Source: Streptomyces sp. NBC_01551
Lineage (GTDB): Bacteria > Actinomycetota > Actinomycetes > Streptomycetales > Streptomycetaceae
NCBI RefSeq assembly: GCF_026339935.1
Contig: NZ_JAPEPX010000001.1
Coordinates: forward strand, 742,501-806,500
Length of the DNA stretch: 64,000 nucleotides
Direction: 5' to 3'
Shown: piece by piece, positions 26,690-34,875 of the stretch
Position numbering within the stretch: position 1 is the stretch's first letter
How the letters are laid out: each line of letters starts with the position of its first letter
Notes under the pieces: model-generated
What the model saw: only the letters and a program-made list of their open reading frames with translations
Databases searched by the model: none
What the model was told of the DNA's origin: nothing
Program-made: the position numbers and the translations under genes

Positions 26690-27055
26690 GGGATGGGACA
26701 GGGTTGGGGACTTCCCGCCAGTCTCACTGTCCTTCCGGTTCGGTCCGGCCCGTCAAGGGCGCTCACTGCGTTCGCGTCGCTTCGCGATGGCCTTCGGCCA
26801 CCCTTGACCGACCGGCCCGAACCGGAATGCCAAAGACTGTCGGGAACCCCCCAAAGAAACGGTCAGGGGGAACCGTTCCAGGGAGGGCGACGCGAGACGC
26901 CTGAACGGGACCCCTGCCTCCCGGCAACGCCGCCCTCCGGGCGGAAAGACACCCGCACCAGCCCCCAGCAGCACCCAAGTACCAAACGGGGGCCAGGCGC
27001 GTCAGATCGCTACGTGCTCCTCATTGCCCGGCGACCGCGACCCGTCTGTGGCCGG
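26690..27055 (+). repeat. Left ~365-bp inverted repeat flanking the DUF3224 gene
   Basis: This segment reads, in inverse orientation, like 27571-27935. Matching landmarks in order are GGGATGGGACAGGGTTGGGG, the central palindrome, CCAAAGAAACGGTCAGGGG, CTCCCGGCAACGCCGCCC, GGGCGGAAAGACA, GCGCGTCAGATCGCTACG and GTCTGTGGC. The central ~150 bp are nearly identical by eye; the rest is more diverged. No gene lies inside it. Confidence 0.88.
26710..26853. repeat. Nested palindrome within the left inverted repeat
   Basis: Arms 26710-26759 and 26801-26853 are complementary (CTTCCGGTTCGG...GTCAAGGG against CCCTTGAC...CCGAACCGGAA). They enclose a 41-bp core with smaller hairpins (TCGCTTCGCGA, TGGCCTTCGGCCA). 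The outer part of the left arm is less perfect than in the right copy. Confidence 0.85.
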
Positions 27056-27160
27056 ACATAAGCCGCCCACGATCGCTACACAGCGCGGACCGGCCGGCGG
27101 CGAACGGTCGCCGTGGGCTGGTCAGGGCGCGTTGTCAGTGGGCGTCCTTACGATCGAGGC

Positions 27161-27568
27161 ATGAGAGCTTCTGGAACGTTCAGCGTCAAAGCCTTCGACC
27201 CGACCGACGTCGTGCCGTCTCCCCCTGTGGCCACCGGAGTTCCGGTGGGCGTGATGACGATGGAGAAGCACTTCGAGGGTGACATCGTCGGCCGTTCGGC
27301 CACGCTGTTCACCTCTGCGTTCGACCACACGGCGGGTGTTGGCACCTACCTGGCCATGGAGTCCTTCGAAGGCACGCTGAACGGTCGCGAGGGTGCGTTC
27401 AACTTCGCGCATTCCGCCACGACGCACGGCAGTGACCGTGTCAACGAGTTCTTCGCCATCGTGCCGTCCAGTGGCACCGGCCGACTCACCGGCATCGCCG
27501 GATCCGGTGGGCTGACCGTCGATGCCGACGGCACCCATCGGGTGTGGTTCGACTACGAGCTGAGCTGA
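27161..27568 (+). CDS. DUF3224 protein inside an inverted-repeat cassette
   Basis: A 135-residue small beta-rich protein of the DUF3224 family (start MRASGTFSVKAFDP; AMESFEGTLNGREGAFNFAHSATTHG; RLTGIAGSGGL). Function unknown; the fold resembles allene-oxide-cyclase-type barrels. Codon choice and G+C look lower than in neighbouring genes. TACGAT (27149-27154) ends six bases before the ATG and there is no ribosome site, suggesting a leaderless message. It is the only gene between the two inverted repeats; the right repeat begins three bases after its stop. Confidence 0.85.
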   Translation: MRASGTFSVKAFDPTDVVPSPPVATGVPVGVMTMEKHFEGDIVGRSATLFTSAFDHTAGVGTYLAMESFEGTLNGREGAFNFAHSATTHGSDRVNEFFAIVPSSGTGRLTGIAGSGGLTVDADGTHRVWFDYELS

Positions 27569-27570
27569 CC

Positions 27571-27935
27571 AGCCACAGACGTCCGCAGTCGCCAAGCCGT
27601 GAGGAGCGCGTAGCGATCTGACGCGCCCTGCCGGCCTTCTGTTAGTCGGATGCTGCTGGGGGCGGGTTCGGCTGTCTTTCCGCCCGGAGGGCGGCGTTGC
27701 CGGGAGGCAGAGCTCCCGGCCAGGCGCCTCGCTCCCGAGAGGTGGGCATGGTCCCCCCTGACCGTTTCTTTGGGGGGTTCCCGGCAGTCTTTGGCATTCC
27801 GGTTCGGGCCGGTCGGTCAAGGGTGGCCGAAGGCCATCGCGAAGCGACGCGAACGCAGTGAGCGCCCTTGACGGGCCGGACCGAACCGGAATGCCAAAGA
27901 CTGCCGGGAACCCCCCAACCCTGTCCCATTCCGTC
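27571..27935 (-). repeat. Right ~365-bp inverted repeat flanking the DUF3224 gene
   Basis: Inverted copy of 26690-27055. It begins at the DUF3224 stop and ends about 40 bp from the stop of the next gene. The central palindrome is better preserved here than in the left copy. No coding sequence is evident within it. Confidence 0.88.
27770..27918. repeat. Nested ~149-bp palindrome within the right inverted repeat
   Basis: Arms 27770-27823 and 27865-27918 (about 54 bp each) are complementary except for a few bases. They run from TTGGGGGGTTCCCGGCAGTC through GGCATTCCGGTTCGG to GTCAAGGG. The 41-bp core is the inverse of the left copy's core. In single-stranded form it would make a long stem with small hairpins on top. 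Confidence 0.9.
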
Positions 27936-27973
27936 CGACGTGAATACCGGACACCCGACACCGCAGCCCGGAC

Positions 27974-29371
27974 CTACACCGCCGACTCCGGCGCTATCCG
28001 GCTCCGGACCGCCGACTGGACTTCCTCTTCCTCCGCCGGGTCCGCCGCCAGGTGGCGCAGCCGGGGGGCTACACGGGCGTCGGCCGTTTCCGCGTGGTGG
28101 GCCGCCACCTCGCGGGTGGTCTCCTCGCAGTCCCACAGGCACTCGACCGCGAAGCCCGCCGCGAAGGACGGGTCCGTGCTGGCCAGGGCGCGCGCCGCGC
28201 GGCCGCGCAGGTGGGACGAGGACGTCTCGCGGTAGACGTGGCGCAGCACCGGTGCCGCGCAGCCGATGGCGAGCCGGCCGGCTCCGTCGACCAGGGGGAA
28301 CAGCCTCAGGCTGTCCGGGCCCGCGCCGCGGACCGTGGAGCGGAGGGCGCTCAGGACGAGGTTCGTGTCCTCGGCGCCGCCGCGGGTGGCGAGGAGGGCC
28401 GCCGCGGCCGCTCCGAGGGCGTCGGGGCGGTGGGCCCAGAGCCGGGCCCGGTCGATGGCGGCGGGGCTGTACATGCGCTCGTAGGCGGCCACGGCGGGCT
28501 CGTCCCCGGCGGCTTCGATGAGGTCGAGGACGGCCGGGTTGTCCGGTTCGGCGACGACCAGGTGGTGCAGGGCGGTGGCCCGGGCCGCCTCGCCGGCGGC
28601 TCCGGCGGCGGCCGCGAGGATCGCGGAGCGGTCCTCGGGGGCGGCCACCGCGGCGAGGCAGCGGGCGGCGGGGACGTGCAGCGGGGTGCCGCGGCTCAGG
28701 CCGTCGGCGGCCCAGTCGAAGACGGCCTGGACTCCCCAGCCGGGGCGGGGCCCGCTGGGCGTCAGCTGGCGCTGCCAGCGGTCGAAGGAGCCCTGCTGGC
28801 GGGCGGCGCGCAACCGCTCGCCGAACTCGGGCGTCTCTTCCCACAGGCACCAGGGCCGCGGCTCGTACGCGTCGCGGACGGCGGCGGCCAGCCGCGCCTC
28901 GCCGTCGGCGGTGGCCGGGAATCTGGCGAGGATGGGGGTGGCGAGGCCGCGCAGTCCCTCGTCGTCGTCGCGCAGGGCGAGTTCGTCGAGGGCCCACGCC
29001 CAGTTGGCGCCGGAGGCTGCGTACCGGCGCAGCAGCATGAGCGCGTCGTCGCGGCCGTAGGAGGCGAGGTGGCCCAGTACGGACAGGGCGAGGCCGGTCC
29101 GGTGGTCCTCCTCGTCGACGAGGTCGTCGGCGCTGAAGAGGTGGGTCTCGATCTCGCCGAGGGGGCCGTCGAGGTCCAGGTAGAGCCTGGCGTAGTACAG
29201 GGAGCGGTTCTCGACCCGCCAGTCCTGGCGCGGGTCGCGGAGCACGCACTGGTTGAGCGCCGCGAGGGCCTCGGCCCTGGGTGCGGCCAGGGCGTGCAGC
29301 GTGCCGTCGCCGCGACCCCGCTGGAGGAGCCCGAGCAGGGTGCCGCTAGGCGCTATGACTGGTTCGAACAT
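27974..29371 (-). CDS. HEAT-repeat-like helical protein, function unknown
   Basis: A 465-residue soluble protein made of repeated Ala/Leu helix pairs (for example ARATALHHLVVAEPDNPAVLDLIEAAGDEPAVAAYERMY and SHLRGRAARALASTDPSFAAGFAVECLWDCE), resembling HEAT/armadillo solenoids, usually protein-binding. No catalytic motif. GAGG about 9 bases upstream supports the start. It converges on the right inverted repeat. Confidence 0.75.
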   Translation of the reverse strand: MFEPVIAPSGTLLGLLQRGRGDGTLHALAAPRAEALAALNQCVLRDPRQDWRVENRSLYYARLYLDLDGPLGEIETHLFSADDLVDEEDHRTGLALSVLGHLASYGRDDALMLLRRYAASGANWAWALDELALRDDDEGLRGLATPILARFPATADGEARLAAAVRDAYEPRPWCLWEETPEFGERLRAARQQGSFDRWQRQLTPSGPRPGWGVQAVFDWAADGLSRGTPLHVPAARCLAAVAAPEDRSAILAAAAGAAGEAARATALHHLVVAEPDNPAVLDLIEAAGDEPAVAAYERMYSPAAIDRARLWAHRPDALGAAAAALLATRGGAEDTNLVLSALRSTVRGAGPDSLRLFPLVDGAGRLAIGCAAPVLRHVYRETSSSHLRGRAARALASTDPSFAAGFAVECLWDCEETTREVAAHHAETADARVAPRLRHLAADPAEEEEVQSAVRSRIAPESAV

Positions 29372-29713
29372 GGGAATGGCCTCAAATCAAGCTGGGGACG
29401 CAACCGGGAATCGGGATTCACAGGGCCGCGTAACAGCATGTGAGGACGTCCGCCGTCATGTTCCGCTCGATGTAGACCATTGCCTTCTCACTCTCGTCGG
29501 TGCTTCGCGGCCATGGCGGCCGGTTCGGCAGGTGGTGGGTCGGGACACCCTTCGCGTCCAGCCCGCTCCTGCCCGTCCGTCATGTTCGCGAATCGAATCC
29601 GACGCCATGATGACCCAGCCGGTTTGTGCACCGCGACCACATTTACGGCCGCCGTGACCAACCCGTGAGGTCCGCGTCGGCCGATCGGTGCCCAGGTGGC
29701 GCCAGAAAACGGA
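29372..29713. other. Intergenic region, no gene seen
   Basis: These 342 bp lie upstream of the HEAT-like gene and downstream of the ankyrin gene, both leftward. Its base composition is less GC-rich than coding flanks. It should hold the HEAT-like gene's promoter, but I see no convincing -35/-10 pair and no supported ORF. Confidence 0.5.
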
Positions 29714-30142
29714 TTACTCGGCTCCGAAGAGTTCCAGCAGGTCGGCCTTGGCGAACATGCGGGCGGTGTCCACGGCGGAGGGGGTTCCGGCGGTCGGGTC
29801 CGCGCCCGCGGCGAGCAGCGCGCGGATGACGGCCTCCTCGCCCTTGAAGACGGCGCCGGCCAGCGGGGTCTGGCCGCGGTCGTTGGCGCGGTCGGCCTCG
29901 GCGCCGCGGGCCAGCAGGGCCGTGACGGTGGCGGCGTGGCCGTGGTAGGCGGCGAGCATGACGAGGGTGTCGCCGCGGTCGTTGGTGAGGTTGGCGGGGA
30001 CCCCCGCGTCGAGGTACGCGGTGAGCGTCTCGGTCTCACCCTGGCGGGCGAGGTCGAAGATCTTGGTGGCCAGTTCGATGACGTCCTCGTCGGGGACGCC
30101 GTTGGTGCCGGGGCCGGAGCCGTCCGGGGTGTGCTCGCTCAT
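29714..30142 (-). CDS. Ankyrin-repeat protein
   Basis: A 142-residue cytosolic protein with about three ankyrin repeats (DRGDTLVMLAAYHGHAATVTALLARGAEAD, DRGQTPLAGAVFKGEEAVIRALLAAGADP) after an acidic N-terminal ~25 residues. A protein-protein interaction module; partner unknown. Divergent from smeA. AAAGG precedes the ATG by about 11 bases. Confidence 0.88.
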   Translation of the reverse strand: MSEHTPDGSGPGTNGVPDEDVIELATKIFDLARQGETETLTAYLDAGVPANLTNDRGDTLVMLAAYHGHAATVTALLARGAEADRANDRGQTPLAGAVFKGEEAVIRALLAAGADPTAGTPSAVDTARMFAKADLLELFGAE

Positions 30143-30205
30143 CGTTCGTACCGCCTTTCGCTGGCTGATGGCGTGATGTTTCCCCAGGCCGGGCGGGCAA
30201 GGGGG

Positions 30206-30274
30206 CGTACGGAGCCGCGTCCGTACGGGTGAATCGTCAGGGTAGCGCCCGGTCCCGCACAGGAGCGGGACCGG
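30206..30274. other. Two adjacent hairpins between the ankyrin gene and smeA
   Basis: An 8-bp stem (CGTACGGA / TCCGTACG, 30206-30227) and a 10-bp stem (CCGGTCCCGC / GCGGGACCGG, 30249-30274, 6-nt loop) lie in the 303-bp divergent gap. They may be leader structures of the ankyrin transcript or operators. The smeA promoter should lie between 30275 and 30430, where an AT-richer stretch (30340-30410) is visible, but I cannot assign boxes. Confidence 0.45.
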
Positions 30275-30445
30275 CCGGGGCGAAGATCGCCCTTGACCCC
30301 CTTCGCCCCGGACGCGCCAGCCGGGGAGGGCCGGTCAAGTGAAAAACCCGGAGATTCACCCGTATGCACCTTTTGTCGCATTGATACTTCCTGTGAGCCT
30401 GGAACAACTGATGGTGACTGTCCCCACCCACCAGGAGAACCTCTC

Positions 30446-30640
30446 ATGGTCCTGTCCATCTCAGGTGTCGTCCTACTCGGCATCATCTGCTTCCTGTTCT
30501 TCAAGAAGGACGGGATGAAGCTGACGCACGCGTTCGTCTGCGCGCTCTTCGGCTTCTTCCTCGCCGGCTCCGCGATCGCCCCCAGCATCACGGCGAGCAC
30601 CGCGAGCCTCGCGAGCCTGCTCGGCGGGATCAAGCTCTAG
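30446..30640 (+). CDS. smeA: Small sporulation membrane protein SmeA
   Basis: A 64-residue protein with two hydrophobic segments (VVLLGIICFLFF and HAFVCALFGFFLAGSAI) separated by a Lys-rich turn. Size and position directly before an FtsK-like gene match the S. coelicolor smeA-sffA locus, where SmeA sits in the membrane, is made during sporulation and brings SffA to sporulation septa. AGGAG lies 8 bases before the ATG. 80 bp separate it from sffA. Confidence 0.87.
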   Translation: MVLSISGVVLLGIICFLFFKKDGMKLTHAFVCALFGFFLAGSAIAPSITASTASLASLLGGIKL

Positions 30641-30720
30641 GGCCCGCCGAGCGAGTGGTACCGAGAACACCCAGCCACACCCGACGTACCCCGCCACACC
30701 CACAACTCCAGGAGACGCCC

Positions 30721-32352
30721 GTGGCCCGGCGCCCACTTCCCCGCATCCTCAGCAGCGGCACAGCGTCGCTGGCACGGGGCCGCGACTTCGCTCGCACGGC
30801 CGCCGACAGCGCCACGGACGTCCTCCATCCGCTCCTCGTCATCGGACGCGGCCTGCGCATCCTGGCCTCCGCCGGGCGGCGCAAGTGGGCCGAGACCCCC
30901 AAGGACAAGCGTGGTCCCGCGCTGTTCCTGGCAGCGGCCTGCGTCCTCGTGGTCGCGCTCGTCCCCTACGGTCCGCTGCTCGCCCTGATCACCCTCATGG
31001 CGGCGGCAGCCTGGCAAGGACGCGACCGCTCCCCGGTGAAGACCGGTCCCAGCGATGCCGAGACCGAGCGGCTCGGCTCCCTCTACGAAGCCCTCGTGCC
31101 GTACTTCTCCATCCCGGAGGACCCGAATCCGCTCTTCGCCCACGGCGGGGACTGGGACCAGGCCTTCAGCGGCTACGAGTTCGACGAGGCGGGCCGCGTC
31201 ACCCGGCTGCGCATCCGCTACCCGGCCTACTTCACCGACGGCGAGGCCCCCTCGCGGGCCCGGATCGAGTCACTGCTGCACGCCAAGTCCGGGCGCGGAC
31301 GGGAGTACCGCTTCGACTGGGACGAGGAGGGCAACCAGCTCGACCTGAGCGTGCTGGCGGCGCTGCCCACGGGCATCGCCGCCCAGCCTTTCGTCACCTC
31401 GCCCGGTGAGACCGTGCTCGGCTTCACCGACGCCGGCGGCGTGCAGCGCACGCTGCCCGTCGTGGAGGGTGACGAGCCGCGCGACGTGCCGCCGGTGATC
31501 TGGCGCACCGGACCGCGCTCCACCGAGCCGCACCTGCTGGCCGTCGGCCAGCCGAGCAGCGGCACCTCCACCCTGCTGCGCTCGATCGCCCTCCAGGCCC
31601 TCCGGCACGGGGGCGACGTACTGGTCGTCGAGGGGGGCGGCACCGGCGAGTACGCCTGCCTCTCGGGCCGTACGGGCGTCCTGGCCGTGGAATGCGGCCC
31701 GACGGGAGCGCTGGCCACGCTGGAGTGGGCCGCGCACGAGACGGAGCGGCGGCTGATCGCCGGCCACCGGGCCCGCGAGACGGGCCGCCCGGCGCCCGAG
31801 GACACCCGGCGCCCGCTGTGGATCCTGCTGGACCAGCCGAGCGTGCTGGCGCACCTGGCCGTCGCCGAGGGGCACCCCGATCCGCTCGGCCAGCTCCAGG
31901 TGCCGCTGCGGCACGGCCGTGCCGCGCACATCACGGTGGTGGTGGCCGAGCAGTTCGACCACCTGGAGCTGCTGAACGACGCCGTCTGGCAGCACACCCG
32001 GGCGCGGGTGGTGCTCGGGCCCGCCGCGATCCAGCAGATCGCCGACGTACTGGGGCTGCCGCCGCACACCACTCCGCCCGCGCAGGTCCCGCCCGGGCGG
32101 GGGTACGCGCGGCTCGGCACGGGTCCGGTGCACCGGCTCCAGGTGCCCGCCACGCCGGACCCGTACGACGACGCCACGCCCGCGGCGCACCGCCAGGCGG
32201 TACTGGAGCTGCTCCCCGCCCGCCGGGCGTCCGGGGCCGGGGACCACCTCACCCCGGGCAAGCCGCTCCCGGGCCACCAGCCCCCCGCGCAGGCGCAGGC
32301 CCCTGCGATGGACTCCGCGGAGATCCCCGAGGTGCCCGCCGAAGCCCCGTAA
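30721..32352 (+). CDS. sffA: SpoIIIE/FtsK-like ATPase SffA
   Basis: A 543-residue protein with a hydrophobic region at about residues 68-98 and an FtsK-like ATPase domain from about 255. The Walker A position reads GQPSSGTSTLL (residues 276-286), where Thr replaces the usual Lys, and Walker B reads PLWILLDQPS (D-Q rather than D-E). Active ATP hydrolysis is therefore doubtful. In S. coelicolor SffA acts at sporulation septa with SmeA. GTG start with AGGAG six bases upstream. Convergent with the MocR gene, only 9 bp apart. Confidence 0.85.
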   Translation: MARRPLPRILSSGTASLARGRDFARTAADSATDVLHPLLVIGRGLRILASAGRRKWAETPKDKRGPALFLAAACVLVVALVPYGPLLALITLMAAAAWQGRDRSPVKTGPSDAETERLGSLYEALVPYFSIPEDPNPLFAHGGDWDQAFSGYEFDEAGRVTRLRIRYPAYFTDGEAPSRARIESLLHAKSGRGREYRFDWDEEGNQLDLSVLAALPTGIAAQPFVTSPGETVLGFTDAGGVQRTLPVVEGDEPRDVPPVIWRTGPRSTEPHLLAVGQPSSGTSTLLRSIALQALRHGGDVLVVEGGGTGEYACLSGRTGVLAVECGPTGALATLEWAAHETERRLIAGHRARETGRPAPEDTRRPLWILLDQPSVLAHLAVAEGHPDPLGQLQVPLRHGRAAHITVVVAEQFDHLELLNDAVWQHTRARVVLGPAAIQQIADVLGLPPHTTPPAQVPPGRGYARLGTGPVHRLQVPATPDPYDDATPAAHRQAVLELLPARRASGAGDHLTPGKPLPGHQPPAQAQAPAMDSAEIPEVPAEAP

Positions 32353-32361
32353 CCGCCTCTC

Positions 32362-33864
32362 CTACGCCACGAAGGTGCGCGGCGGCTCGGCGCCGCTGCC
32401 GCCCGCGCCCGTGCCGACCAGCCGGGCCGCCGCCGCCAGCCGGGCCGCGGCCTCCTCGGCCACCGGGCCGCCGACGGTGAACGGGAGCCGGACGTACCCC
32501 TCGAAGGCCCCGTCCACGCCGAAGCGGGGGCCCGAGGGCACCCGTACGCCGACCCGCTCCCCCACCTCGGCCAGCCGCGAGCCGGACAGCCCGCCCGCGC
32601 GGGCCCACAGGGTCAGCCCGCCCCGCGGCACCTCGAACTCCCAGTCCGGCAGTTCCCGGCGCACGGCCGCGACCAGCGCGTCCCGGTTCTCGCGGGCCTG
32701 GTCGCGGCGTATTCCGACGGCCTCCTCCCAGCCCCCGGTCCGCATGAGCCAGTTCACCGCGAGCTGTTCGAGCACCGGAGTGCCCAGGTCCGCGTAGGCG
32801 CGAGCGGCGACCAGGCTCCGGATGACGTCGGGCGCCGCGCGGACCCAGCCGATCCGCATCCCGGCCCAGAAGGCCTTGCTGGCCGAGCCGACGGTGATCA
32901 CGGTGGATCCGGCCGGGTCGAAGGAGCACACCGGGCGCGGCATGGCCACGTCCGGATCCAGCCGGAGCTCGGCCATGGTCTCGTCCACGACGAGCACGGT
33001 CCCGGCCGAGCGGGCGGCCTCGACCATCGCGCGACGCTGGTCCTCGGAGGCCAGGGCGCCGGTCGGGTTGTGGAAGTCGGCGACGACGTACGCGAGGCGG
33101 GGCGCGGCGTCACGCAGCACCTTCCGCCACACGGCCATGTCCCAGCCGGCGAGGCCGTCGCCCATGGCGACCGGTACGAGGCGGACGCCCGCGGCGCGCA
33201 TGAGCTGGAGGATGTTGGCGTAGGACGGGGATTCGACGGCGATCCGCTCCCCGCGTCCGGCGAAGAGGCTGCAGATGGCGTCGATGGCGCCCATCGCCCC
33301 GGTGGTGACCATGATCTGCTCGGGCATGGTCGGGATGCCGCGCTCGGTGTACCGGTCGGCGAGCATCCGGCGCAGCGCGGGCAGCCCGGCGGGGTAGTCC
33401 CCGTGGGTGTGCGCGTACGGGGGGAGCTCCTCCAAGGCGCCCTGGACGGCCTTGGTGAGCCAGGGCTCGGGGGCCGGGAGGGCGGCGCAGCCTAGGTCGA
33501 TCATGGAGCCGAGGGACTCGGGCGGCAGGGGTTCCAGGCCGCGCGCGGGCAGCGGGTTCCCGGCGGGTACGGAGGTCCAGCTGCCGGCGCCCCGGCGGGA
33601 TTCGAGGAACCCCTCGCCGCGCAGCGCCTCGTACGCGGCGGCGACGGTGGTGCGGCTGAGGGAGAGGGAGACGGCCAGCTCGCGTTCGGCGGGCAGCCGG
33701 GCGGCGACGGGGACGCGGCCTTCGAGGACGAGCAGCCGGATCCCGTCGGCGAGGGTGCGGTACGCGGGCGGCTTGCGGGCGCCGGCCGCGGCGGGCGGCC
33801 GCTGCTGGGAGCCGATCAGGCGGGCGAGCTGTGCGGCGCCGACCGCCGAGGTCCACTGAGCCAT
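32362..33864 (-). CDS. MocR/PdxR-family regulator (GntR helix-turn-helix plus aminotransferase domain)
   Basis: A 500-residue fusion. A GntR-type winged helix (residues ~30-100, LPAERELAVSLSLSRTTVAAAYEALRGEGFLESR) is joined to a class I aminotransferase-like domain with PLP Lys in VGSASKAFWAGMRIG. MocR proteins use PLP as effector and often control PLP synthesis or amino-acid genes. No pdxS/T or obvious target lies beside it. Start 33864 is preferred, with AAGGTGG about 10 bases upstream; an in-frame ATG at 33951 would add 29 residues. Confidence 0.88.
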   Translation of the reverse strand: MAQWTSAVGAAQLARLIGSQQRPPAAAGARKPPAYRTLADGIRLLVLEGRVPVAARLPAERELAVSLSLSRTTVAAAYEALRGEGFLESRRGAGSWTSVPAGNPLPARGLEPLPPESLGSMIDLGCAALPAPEPWLTKAVQGALEELPPYAHTHGDYPAGLPALRRMLADRYTERGIPTMPEQIMVTTGAMGAIDAICSLFAGRGERIAVESPSYANILQLMRAAGVRLVPVAMGDGLAGWDMAVWRKVLRDAAPRLAYVVADFHNPTGALASEDQRRAMVEAARSAGTVLVVDETMAELRLDPDVAMPRPVCSFDPAGSTVITVGSASKAFWAGMRIGWVRAAPDVIRSLVAARAYADLGTPVLEQLAVNWLMRTGGWEEAVGIRRDQARENRDALVAAVRRELPDWEFEVPRGGLTLWARAGGLSGSRLAEVGERVGVRVPSGPRFGVDGAFEGYVRLPFTVGGPVAEEAAARLAAAARLVGTGAGGSGAEPPRTFVA

Positions 33865-34037
33865 GCTGTCCGGTCCACCTTCGTCGAATTGGCCCCGACC
33901 GGCCCCCGAGGCGACCGGTATTGGATTGCTTCCGTAGCCCCAGACTGTCATGCGCGGCTCTCTCAGGGCCAGAGGGCCCGGCCGCCCGGGCGAGGGTCCG
34001 GTCGGGCGCGCGCCCGCGCAGGGGGCATACTGCCGCC

Positions 34038-34808
34038 GTGACGCAACGACCCCCTCGCCACCCGTATCTGGACCACCACGGTCCGATCCCCTTCGCGCAC
34101 CGCGGCGGGGCCGCCGACGGGCTGGAGAACACCGCCGCCGCGTTCCGCCGTGCGGCCGACGCGGGCTACCGGTACTTCGAGACCGACGTGCACGCCACGC
34201 TCGACGGGAAGCTGGTCGCCTTCCACGACTCCACCCTCGACCGGGTCACGGACACGCGGGGGCGGATCTGCGAGCTGCCCTGGAGCCGGCTGCGGGAGGC
34301 CAGGGTGGGCGGCAAGGAGCCGCTGCCGCTGCTGGAGGAGCTCCTGGAGGAGTTCCCCGACGCCCGCTGGAACATCGACATCAAGGCCGAGTCCGCGGTG
34401 CACCCGCTGGTCAACCTGATCGCGCGGGCGGGCGTCTGGGACCGGGTCTGCGTGGGCTCGTTCTCGGAGAGCCGGGTGGCCCGGGCGCAGAAGATCGCCG
34501 GCCCCCGGCTGGCGACCTCGTACGGGGTGCGCGGGGTACTGGGCCTGCGGCTTCGCTCGCTGGCGATCCCGTTCGCGCTGCGCGTCGGCGCGGTGGCGGC
34601 GCAGGTTCCGGAGACCCAGGGAGGCGTCCGGGTGGTCGACCGGCGCTTCGTACGGACCGCGCACGCGCGGGGACTCCAGGTGCACGTCTGGACCGTGAAC
34701 GAACCGGAACGCATGCGGGCGCTGCTCGACCTGGGAGTCGATGGCATCATGACCGACCGGATCGACATCTTGCGCACGGTGCTGGAGCAGCGCGGGGCCT
34801 GGGCCTGA
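34038..34808 (+). CDS. Glycerophosphodiester phosphodiesterase
   Basis: A 256-residue GDPD-family enzyme with AHRGG and ENTAAAF near the N-terminus, FETDVHATLDG metal ligands and FHDSTLDRVTD. It hydrolyses glycerophosphodiesters to glycerol-3-phosphate and an alcohol. No signal peptide, so probably cytosolic. GTG start. Upstream of the MFS gene by 67 bp, possibly one operon. Confidence 0.92.
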   Translation: MTQRPPRHPYLDHHGPIPFAHRGGAADGLENTAAAFRRAADAGYRYFETDVHATLDGKLVAFHDSTLDRVTDTRGRICELPWSRLREARVGGKEPLPLLEELLEEFPDARWNIDIKAESAVHPLVNLIARAGVWDRVCVGSFSESRVARAQKIAGPRLATSYGVRGVLGLRLRSLAIPFALRVGAVAAQVPETQGGVRVVDRRFVRTAHARGLQVHVWTVNEPERMRALLDLGVDGIMTDRIDILRTVLEQRGAWA

Positions 34809-34875
34809 CGAGCCCGTACGGCCACCGCGCGGATCCGGCGGCCCGTGCGGTACGGGGACCAGCGAGGGGGCACCC

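Noticed and set aside
26690..27935. Classical insertion sequence
   Set aside because: No transposase, even broken, lies between the repeats; the only gene is DUF3224. No target duplication was recognised.
29372..29713. Short ORFs in the gap before the ankyrin gene
   Set aside because: Arg/Pro-rich with no ribosome sites or recognisable motifs.
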